Shown: piece by piece, positions 26,078 through 32,366 of the stretch
Numbering within the stretch: the first letter of the stretch is position 1
Layout of the letters: the number at the start of each line of letters is the position of its first letter
Assembly: GCA_028288445.1 (NCBI GenBank)
Contig: JAQBNT010000082.1
Coordinates: forward strand, 20,180 to 84,179
DNA from: Hymenobacter sp.
GTDB taxonomy: Bacteria > Bacteroidota > Bacteroidia > Cytophagales > Hymenobacteraceae
Length of the DNA stretch: 64,000 bases
Direction of reading: 5' to 3'
Program-made: the position numbers and the translations under genes
Notes under the pieces: generated by a model
The model's database searches: none
What the model was told of the DNA's origin: nothing
The model's input: only the letters and a program-made list of their open reading frames with translations

Positions 26078-26794
26078 CTACAGGAACCGCCGCAAATCGG
26101 CCAAGGATATGGTGCCTTCATAAAGCGCCTTGCCAATAATGGCCCCGTGCATGCCGGCTGCCGCGAGGAGTTCCAAGTCGCTGATTGTTGTGACGCCGCC
26201 ACTGGCGATAAAACGGGCCGCAGGGAATTGCTGCACCAGCGAACGATAGGTTGGCAAGGATGGTCCCTGCAGTAGGCCGTCTTTGCTCACGTCGGTACAG
26301 ATAAAGGTAGTCCCACCGACTGCCAGATAGTCGGCAATAAAGCCCGTCAGCGTCAGGACGCTCTGCTCGGCCCAGGCATTGATAACAATACGCTCCCCTT
26401 TATAATCGGCCCCCAGGAAAATGGTATCCGCCCCGTACTGCGCCAGCCAGGCTTGCACCGTGGCGGGCTCGCGCACGGCCAAGCTGCCGGCGGTGGCATG
26501 GGCAGCACCAGCAGCCAGCACCTGCGCCAGGGCAGCCTCGGTCTGAATACCGCCGCCGGCATCAATATCGAGGCTGGTTTGCCGGGCAATGGCTTCCAGC
26601 ACAGCCAGATTAACCGGATGGCCGGCGCGGGCACCGTCGAGGTCGACCAGGTGCAGGCGGCGCAAACCTGCATCTGCAAAACGCTGGGCAACGGCAATGG
26701 GGTCGGCATCATAGGTGGTTTGCCGGGCAAAATCGCCAGCGCTCAACCGCACGCATTGGCCATTGATGAGGTCGATAGCAGGAATAATTTCCAC
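26078..26794 (-). CDS. hisA: ProFAR isomerase (phosphoribosylformimino-AICAR-P isomerase)
   Basis: 238-aa TIM barrel homologous to HisF. Conserved features are IIPAIDLINGQCVRL with the catalytic Asp, LHLVDLDGARAG, the phosphate loop DAGGGIQ, and FICTDVSKDGLLQGPS with the second catalytic Asp. The start is GTG. Converts ProFAR to PRFAR, step 4. It lies 34 bases after hisH. Confidence 0.96.
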   Translation of the reverse strand: MEIIPAIDLINGQCVRLSAGDFARQTTYDADPIAVAQRFADAGLRRLHLVDLDGARAGHPVNLAVLEAIARQTSLDIDAGGGIQTEAALAQVLAAGAAHATAGSLAVREPATVQAWLAQYGADTIFLGADYKGERIVINAWAEQSVLTLTGFIADYLAVGGTTFICTDVSKDGLLQGPSLPTYRSLVQQFPAARFIASGGVTTISDLELLAAAGMHGAIIGKALYEGTISLADLRRFL

Positions 26795-26828
26795 TGTGGT
26801 ATCGGTTTTCAGGATGAATTGACGCTGC

Positions 26829-27416
26829 TTATAGCGCCAGAAAATTGGCCAGAATACGCGTGCCTACAGGCCCGCTCTTTTCCGTGTGAAACTGCACACC
26901 GTAGAAGTTTTCGTGTTGCACTGCCGCACTGAATGGCCCGGGATGCGCGGCTTGGGCGATGGTATAGGGCCCCACGGGAGCATAATAGCTGTGCACGAAG
27001 TAGACGTGGTCGGCCTCGGTCAGCCCCGCCAGCAAAGGCCCGCGCATAGCCTGAAGGTTGTTCCAGCCCATGTGGGGAACTTTATGGGCTGTATCAGGGA
27101 CGAAGCGCTGGACCTGGAAGGGCAGTAGCCCGAGCATGGGGGTATCGTTTTCTTCGCTGTGCGTACCCAAAAGCTGCATTCCCAAACATATACCTAGAAA
27201 TGGCTGGGTTAAAGTCGGCAAAACCAGGTCGAGTCCCGCTTCACGCAAGGCTTGCATAGCCGATGATGCTTCGCCCTCGCCGGGAAAAAGCACTTTGTCG
27301 GCGCGGCGCAACACTTCAGGGTCAGCAGTCAGGACGGCTTGCGCCCCCAACCGCTCCAAGGCAAAGAGCACCGATTGCACATTTCCACCCTTGTAGTCTA
27401 CTACTGCAATTTCCAT
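26829..27416 (-). CDS. hisH: Imidazole glycerol phosphate synthase, glutamine amidotransferase subunit
   Basis: 195-aa class I glutaminase that supplies ammonia to HisF. The nucleophile Cys is in GICLGMQLLG; the His/Glu pair is in YGVQFHTEKSG near the C-terminus. The oxyanion region DYKGGNVQSV is at the N-terminus. It is preceded by an 81-base AT-rich spacer containing the interleaved inverted repeats described separately, the largest gap inside the operon. Confidence 0.96.
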   Translation of the reverse strand: MEIAVVDYKGGNVQSVLFALERLGAQAVLTADPEVLRRADKVLFPGEGEASSAMQALREAGLDLVLPTLTQPFLGICLGMQLLGTHSEENDTPMLGLLPFQVQRFVPDTAHKVPHMGWNNLQAMRGPLLAGLTEADHVYFVHSYYAPVGPYTIAQAAHPGPFSAAVQHENFYGVQFHTEKSGPVGTRILANFLAL

Positions 27417-27432
27417 AAGTAAAATCTAGTTA

Positions 27433-27482
27433 GTCCAAATGAATAATATCGTTTATTATTCATTTGGACAATAAACGATATT
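27433..27482. repeat. Interleaved inverted repeats between hisB and hisH
   Basis: Two perfect stems overlap in 50 bases. Stem A pairs GTCCAAATGAATAAT (27433-27447) with ATTATTCATTTGGAC (27455-27469). Stem B pairs AATATCGTTTATT (27445-27457) with AATAAACGATATT (27470-27482). Read on the transcribed minus strand the order is X-Y-X'-Y', so the stems are mutually exclusive or form a pseudoknot. The tract is AT-rich unlike its surroundings. Confidence 0.9.
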
Positions 27483-27497
27483 TTCCTAGCCTGCTGA

Positions 27498-28604
27498 CTA
27501 CAGAATTCCTTTGGTGCTGGGAATTGCGGCCGACTCGTCGCGCTGCAGCGCCATTTTAATGGCTTTGGCCACCGCCTTGAAAATGGCTTCAATCTTATGG
27601 TGCTCGTTGTCCCCTCGGCAGGAAATATTGAGCGTTGCCCGGGCATTATCGGTGAGAGACTTGAAGAAATGGAAAAACAGTTCGGTAGGCAAGTCCCCTA
27701 CCCGTTCACGCTTAAACTCGGCATCCCACACCAGCCAGGGCCGGCCAGAAAAGTCGATAGCCGCTTGGGCGAGAGCTTCGTCCATGGGCAGCAGAAAGCC
27801 GTAACGAGCCAGGCCGCGCTTGTCGCCCAAGGCCTGCGCGAAGGCAGTTCCAAGTGCCAAAGCTGTATCTTCCACAGTGTGATGCTCATCAATGTGCAAA
27901 TCACCTTTTACACTTATGTGTAAGTCGATTCCACTGTGGCGCCCAAGCTGCTCCAGCATGTGGTCGAAGAAACCTAAGCCTGTATGAATATCGGTTTGGC
28001 CGGTGCCGTCCAAATTTAAGCGGATGGCAATCTGGGTTTCATTAGTGTTGCGCTTAATAAATGCCACACGGGCCGGGTAGCGCAGGAAATGGTAGATGGC
28101 ATCCCAGCTAGTGGTGGTGAGGGCAGCGCGTGGGTCGGGCTCCTCTCCTATCAAAATGGATTGGCTGCCGAGGTTTTCCGCGAGCTGCACATCGGTGAGC
28201 CGGTCGCCGATGACGTAGGAGTTGGGCAGGTCATACTCGTTGGCAGGGTCGAGGTACTGGGCGAGCAGGCCCGTGCCGGGCTTGCGGGTGGGCAGGCCTT
28301 CGTGTGGAAAGCTACGGTCGATGTGCTCGGCAGCAAAATGCACGCCTTCATTCGATAGAATATCGCGCATCAACTGATGCGCCGGCCAGAAAGTCTCCTC
28401 CGGGAAGCTTGCCGTGCCCAGCCCGTCCTGGTTGGAAACCAGGACCAACTCGTACTCGGGCAAATCGCGGGCAATACGTGCCAACGCGCTGATGGCACCG
28501 GGCAGGAACTGAAACTTATCGGGCGTGAGGCCGTCAATTTGCTGGCTGGGCTGCGGCTCCACGAGAATGGTGCCGTCGCGGTCGATGAAAAGCGCCTTTT
28601 TCAA
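27498..28604 (-). CDS. hisB: Bifunctional histidinol-phosphatase / imidazoleglycerol-phosphate dehydratase
   Basis: 368-aa fusion. The N-terminal HAD phosphatase domain (1-~165) starts ALFIDRDGTIL with the nucleophile Asp and contains VIGDRLTDVQLA. The C-terminal IGPD domain (~175-368) has GLGFFDHMLEQL, HIDEHHTVEDTALALG and DNEHHKIEAIFKA, which bind the two Mn ions. The start is TTG (LKKALFIDRDG), 48 bases after hisDC. Confidence 0.95.
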   Translation of the reverse strand: MKKALFIDRDGTILVEPQPSQQIDGLTPDKFQFLPGAISALARIARDLPEYELVLVSNQDGLGTASFPEETFWPAHQLMRDILSNEGVHFAAEHIDRSFPHEGLPTRKPGTGLLAQYLDPANEYDLPNSYVIGDRLTDVQLAENLGSQSILIGEEPDPRAALTTTSWDAIYHFLRYPARVAFIKRNTNETQIAIRLNLDGTGQTDIHTGLGFFDHMLEQLGRHSGIDLHISVKGDLHIDEHHTVEDTALALGTAFAQALGDKRGLARYGFLLPMDEALAQAAIDFSGRPWLVWDAEFKRERVGDLPTELFFHFFKSLTDNARATLNISCRGDNEHHKIEAIFKAVAKAIKMALQRDESAAIPSTKGIL

Positions 28605-28652
28605 CTCAATAAAATTAACGAGGTACGAGAAAAACGGGTGTTAGTCCGTTAT

Positions 28653-31067
28653 TTATAGGATGCGGAATGCGGCGACAGGAGCTTGGGTTTCGGCCCCGAT
28701 TTCGGTGAGGGCCTGAACCAGCTGCACGTTTTCGGCCGCAGTGCCAACCGTGAGGCGAAGGCAGCCGGCACAGCCGGGCTGGGTGGTGCGGTTGCGCACA
28801 ACAATGCCGCGGCGGCGGAGCTGGTCGTACACGGCGGTGGCATCAATGGTGAAGCGCACCAGCAGGAAGTTGGCATCGGAGGGGAAAATATGCTCCACGC
28901 TAGCCACCTGCCCCAATTTTTCAACCAACCAGCGGCGGCCTTCCAGCAGTTCGGCCCGCATTTCGGGCAGGCGCGGCGCGGCTGCCAGAGCAGCCAGCGC
29001 GTGCTGCTGGGTAGCGGCCGAGATGTTGTAAGGAGGCTTGATTTTGTCGAGGTACGCAATGAGTTGCGCCGACCCGTACGCCACGCCCAAGCGCAAACCG
29101 GCCAGGCCCCAGGCTTTGGAAAAGGTCTGCATAACTACCAGACGCGGAAATTCGGCCAGGCGCGTAATCCAGCTGGGCGCATCGGCAAAGTCGGCGTAGG
29201 CTTCGTCGACGACAACCAGGCCCCGGAAGCTGCGCAGCATGGTTTCGACGGCTTCCTGGGCGAGCAGATTGCCGGTGGGGTTATTCGGCGAGCACAGGAA
29301 AACCAGCTTGGCGTTGGAGGCGGCCAGTTTTTCGGCGGCATCGGCGGGCAGTTGGAAATCAGCCGTCAGGGGCAAGCGCTCCACGCGCACATCGTTGAGA
29401 TTGGCGGCTACCTCGTACATGCCGTAGGTGGGCGGGCAGATAACGATACTGTCCTGGCCCGGCGTACAGGTGAGGCGCACCAGCAGGTCGATGGCTTCGT
29501 CGGAACCGTTGCCGAGGAAAATCTGGTTTGGCGTTACGCCCTTAAGATGGGCCAAATCGGCCTTGATGGCACGTTGGTGCGGGTCGGGGTAGCGGCTGAA
29601 ATCATCCGGCCCGACGGAACCCAGGCTGTTTTCATTGGCATCGAGCATAACCGGGGCCATGCCTTCAAACTCGTCGCGGGCCGAGGAATACGGCTGCATC
29701 CGCTCCACGCTGGGCCGGATGAGCCCGGCATAGGGGTTTGTGGACGTTGCAGCGACGGTTTCTAATGAGGCAGAATTGCTAGTTAGCGCGGCCAGTCGCA
29801 GGGTGACGGCGCGGGCGTGCGCGGCCAGGCCTTCGGCTTCGGCCATGGTTTCCACCACCGGGCCGATGGCTTGCAGTCCCTGGGCCGACAGGCGCTGGAA
29901 GGTAATTTTCTTCACGAACGAATCGAGCGACACGCCGCTGTACTGGCGGGCGTAGCCGCTGGTGGGCAGCGTGTGGTTGGTACCGGAGGCATAGTCGCCG
30001 ACGGCTTCGGGCGTGAGGTGCCCCAGAAATACGGAACCCGCATTGGTGACCTGGGCGGCAAGGGCATCGGCGTTATCGGTGGCCAGAATGAGGTGTTCGG
30101 GCGCGTACTGATTGGAGAACTCCAGCATGCTGTTGGCATCCGGCAGCAAGATGGCGCGGCTGCTTTCCAAGGCTTGGGCGGCAACATCGCGCCGGGGCAG
30201 TTGGGCCAGTTGGCGGGCCACTTCGGCCCGTACCCGCTCCAATACCGCGCTGGAATCACTCAGCACCACCACTTGCGAGTCGGGGCCGTGCTCAGCCTGC
30301 GACAATAAGTCGGCAGCGACAAAAGCGGGGTTGGCGCTGGCGTCGGCGATGATTAACACTTCTGAGGGGCCGGCGGGCATGTCAATGGCCACCCCAAATT
30401 CGGCGGCGGCCAGTTGCTTGGCGGCCGTGACGTAGCGGTTGCCGGGTCCGAAGATTTTATCAACGGCCGGCACACTGGCCGTACCCAGCGCCAGCGCGGC
30501 CACGGCTTGCGCCCCGCCGGCTTTCACAACTTTATTAATGCCCAGCAACTGCGCCACGAATAGGATGACCGGGCTCACCGAGCCGTCGGCCTGCGGCGGG
30601 GTGCACACCACCACCTCGGGGCAGCCAGCCAGCCGGGCGGGCACGCCCAGCATCAGCAGCGTGCTGAACAACGGGGCCGAGCCGCCCGGCACGTAAAGCC
30701 CCACGCGCTGCACCGGCACCGCCCGGCGCGAGCATACTACGCCCGGCGTGGTTTCAACCCGCAATTCGGGCTCGCGCTGGGCGGCGTGGAAGGCTTCAAT
30801 GTTGGTTTTGGCCTGGCGGATGGCGGCTTGCAAATCGGCCGGAACCTGGGCGGCTGCGGTGGCAAACTCGGCTTCGGAAACTAGCAGGCTATTGAGCGTG
30901 GCTTTGTCGAGTTCGGCGGCTAAAGTCAAGAGTGCGATATCGCCACCGGCGCGAACCTGCTCGAAAATGGCCCGGACGCGGGCGGCTACCTGGGGCGCTT
31001 CGGCCGCGGCGGGGCGCTGCTGGAGCGCGGGCCACAGGCTGGGGTCGGGATAGGAATAGAATTGCAT
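28653..31067 (-). CDS. hisDC: Fused histidinol dehydrogenase / histidinol-phosphate aminotransferase
   Basis: One uninterrupted 804-codon ORF that joins two normally separate enzymes. Residues 1-~430 are HisD: VGLYVPGG, KAGGAQAVAALA, IFGPGNRYV, DMPAGPSEVLIIAD, SQAEHGPDSQ and the C-terminal GTNHTLPT. Residues ~455-804 are HisC: MQPYSSARDEF, LDANENSLG, YPDPHQ, GNGSDEAIDLL, CSPNNPTGN, DEAYADF and the PLP-lysine region FSKAWGLAGLRLG. They are linked by ~25 Ala/Ser/Thr-rich residues. No ATG, GTG or TTG codon in frame occurs in the linker, so HisC cannot easily start on its own. The protein would carry steps 7, 9 and 10. An assembly indel cannot be fully excluded. Confidence 0.93.
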   Translation of the reverse strand: MQFYSYPDPSLWPALQQRPAAAEAPQVAARVRAIFEQVRAGGDIALLTLAAELDKATLNSLLVSEAEFATAAAQVPADLQAAIRQAKTNIEAFHAAQREPELRVETTPGVVCSRRAVPVQRVGLYVPGGSAPLFSTLLMLGVPARLAGCPEVVVCTPPQADGSVSPVILFVAQLLGINKVVKAGGAQAVAALALGTASVPAVDKIFGPGNRYVTAAKQLAAAEFGVAIDMPAGPSEVLIIADASANPAFVAADLLSQAEHGPDSQVVVLSDSSAVLERVRAEVARQLAQLPRRDVAAQALESSRAILLPDANSMLEFSNQYAPEHLILATDNADALAAQVTNAGSVFLGHLTPEAVGDYASGTNHTLPTSGYARQYSGVSLDSFVKKITFQRLSAQGLQAIGPVVETMAEAEGLAAHARAVTLRLAALTSNSASLETVAATSTNPYAGLIRPSVERMQPYSSARDEFEGMAPVMLDANENSLGSVGPDDFSRYPDPHQRAIKADLAHLKGVTPNQIFLGNGSDEAIDLLVRLTCTPGQDSIVICPPTYGMYEVAANLNDVRVERLPLTADFQLPADAAEKLAASNAKLVFLCSPNNPTGNLLAQEAVETMLRSFRGLVVVDEAYADFADAPSWITRLAEFPRLVVMQTFSKAWGLAGLRLGVAYGSAQLIAYLDKIKPPYNISAATQQHALAALAAAPRLPEMRAELLEGRRWLVEKLGQVASVEHIFPSDANFLLVRFTIDATAVYDQLRRRGIVVRNRTTQPGCAGCLRLTVGTAAENVQLVQALTEIGAETQAPVAAFRIL

Positions 31068-31078
31068 GGCAAACCGGG

Positions 31079-31930
31079 CTAGGCAATCATCTTTTCAATG
31101 GGCAGCACGAGAATGCCTTCCGCGCCCACGGCTTTGAGCTGACTGGTGATGTGCCAGAACTCGTCCTCCTGCACCACCGACTGCACCGACACCCACCCCG
31201 CCTCGGCCAGCGGCGTGACGGTGGGCGACTTGATGCCGGGCAGCAGGCGGCGCACTTCGTCGAGGGCCGACACGGGAGCATTCAGCAGAATGTACTTGCT
31301 GCGCTTGGCGCGGCGCACGGCCTGCATCCGGAACTGAAGCTGCTCCAGCAGGTCCTGTTGCTCGGCGGTGAGGTTGGGCTGGGCAATGAGCACGGCCTCG
31401 GAACGGAAGACGGTTTCGACTTCGCGCAGGCCGTTGCCCAGCAAGGTCGAGCCGCTGCTCACGATATCGCAAATAGCCTCGGCCAGGCCAATGCTGGGCG
31501 CGATTTCGACCGAGCCGCTGATGGTGTGCAGGTTGGCCTGTACGCCGTGGTCGGCCAGGTAGCGGCCGAGGATGTTGGGGTATGAGGTGGCGATGTTCTT
31601 GCCTTGCAACGTCTCAATGGATGGGTAGGCATCGGCACGGGGCACGGCCAGGCTCAGGCGGCACTTGCTGAAACCAAGGGTTTCGACTTCCAGATTGGGG
31701 TAGCCGGCTTCCACCAGCACGTTCTGGCCCACGATGCCGAGGTCGGCCACGCCGTCTTTTACATAGCCGGGAATGTCATCGTCGCGCAAAAACAGGATTT
31801 CGAGCGGAAAATTGGTGGCTTCCGTTTTGAGCTTGTAGGAGGTACTCAGGAAATTAATGCCGCACTCGCGGATAAGGGCAAGGGAGTCCTCGCTCAGACG
31901 GCCGGACTTTTGAATAGCTAAACGGAGCAT
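31079..31930 (-). CDS. hisG: ATP phosphoribosyltransferase, long form
   Basis: 283 aa, the hexameric long form with a C-terminal ACT-like regulatory domain that allows feedback inhibition by histidine. Starting at ATG 31930 (MLRLAIQKSGRLSEDSL) matches the family; the track's 15 extra residues are excluded. Motifs: DDIPGYVKDGVADLGIVGQN and the PRPP-binding stretch EAICDIVSSGSTLLGNGL. First structural gene of the operon, preceded by a ~300-base leader with a histidine-rich leader peptide. Confidence 0.95.
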   Translation of the reverse strand: MLRLAIQKSGRLSEDSLALIRECGINFLSTSYKLKTEATNFPLEILFLRDDDIPGYVKDGVADLGIVGQNVLVEAGYPNLEVETLGFSKCRLSLAVPRADAYPSIETLQGKNIATSYPNILGRYLADHGVQANLHTISGSVEIAPSIGLAEAICDIVSSGSTLLGNGLREVETVFRSEAVLIAQPNLTAEQQDLLEQLQFRMQAVRRAKRSKYILLNAPVSALDEVRRLLPGIKSPTVTPLAEAGWVSVQSVVQEDEFWHITSQLKAVGAEGILVLPIEKMIA

Positions 31931-32040
31931 GAAATGGGGTAACTGGCGGGCGCGGCCCCGACGGGGCACAAGCATTGGATATAGCCCTAACGCAATTTAG
32001 ACGGCGTATGGCTGAATTTCCCGCAAAGTGAAACGGTGAA

Positions 32041-32106
32041 GCCCGGAGCACGCACCCCGGACGCGGCGGTGGAGACTCGGGCAACCGGTGCTAGGCTAGC
32101 ACCCGG
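32041..32106 (-). promoter_or_regulatory. Putative his attenuator hairpins
   Basis: Two hairpins lie downstream of the His codons of the leader ORF. The first (32085-32106) pairs GGTGCTA with TAGCACC, extended by CCGG with a bulge, and spans the leader stop codon. The second (32041-32062) pairs GCCCGGAG with CCCCGGAC (one G:U) and is followed on the minus strand by a moderately T-rich stretch (TTCACCGTTTCACTTT), so it is a weak terminator candidate. Segment 32076-32082 could instead pair with 32041-32048, giving an alternative fold. Confidence 0.6.
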
Positions 32107-32221
32107 CACACAACCCGGCCTCCCACAGATGGTGGTGGTGATGACCGTGGCCCACAACAGCCCAGCTGCCAGCCGAAGCGGGAAGCGAAACGAGCGAAAA
32201 CGAAAAGGCGGGGGTGGTCAT
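32096..32221 (-). CDS. hisL: Histidine operon leader peptide
   Basis: A 41-codon ORF ending TGC-TAG. It encodes a run GHGHHHHHL with six His in seven codons (His codons at 32129-32149), the hallmark of ribosome-mediated attenuation. The ATG at 32221 is 8 bases downstream of a well-formed -7 element. The stop codon lies in a strong hairpin. It is about 165 bases upstream of hisG, on the same strand. The longer 65-aa ORF in the track starts upstream of the promoter and is not used. The remaining sequence is not conserved-looking, as expected of a leader. Confidence 0.85.
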   Translation of the reverse strand: MTTPAFSFSLVSLPASAGSWAVVGHGHHHHHLWEAGLCAGC

Positions 32222-32229
32222 TGCGGCTG

Positions 32230-32259
32230 CAAAGGTAATTCGGAAAGCCAAACGGGCAA
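32230..32259 (-). promoter_or_regulatory. his operon promoter
   Basis: On the minus strand TTG (32257-32259), a 19-base spacer, then TACCTTTG (32230-32237): an exact match to the Bacteroidota housekeeping promoter pattern TTG-N19-TAnnTTTG. It places transcription start just before the leader peptide. Confidence 0.85.
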
Positions 32260-32310
32260 GTCCGGCCAAAGGTTTCGAATCAGGGGCCGGCATTCTGAAT
32301 CAGCCAAACG

Positions 32311-32339
32311 AAAACGGGCGGACATTGCGGCCCGCCCGT
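32311..32339 (-). terminator. Terminator after the TonB-dependent receptor
   Basis: Stem ACGGGCGG/CCGCCCGT followed on the minus strand by TTTTCG. It separates the receptor gene from the his promoter. Confidence 0.8.
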
Positions 32340-32366
32340 CAGGACATTTCAGCAACAACACCAAGG

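Noticed and set aside
32222-32293. Longer 65-aa form of the his leader ORF
   Set aside because: Its start lies upstream of the TTG-N19-TACCTTTG promoter, so it would not be in the transcript.
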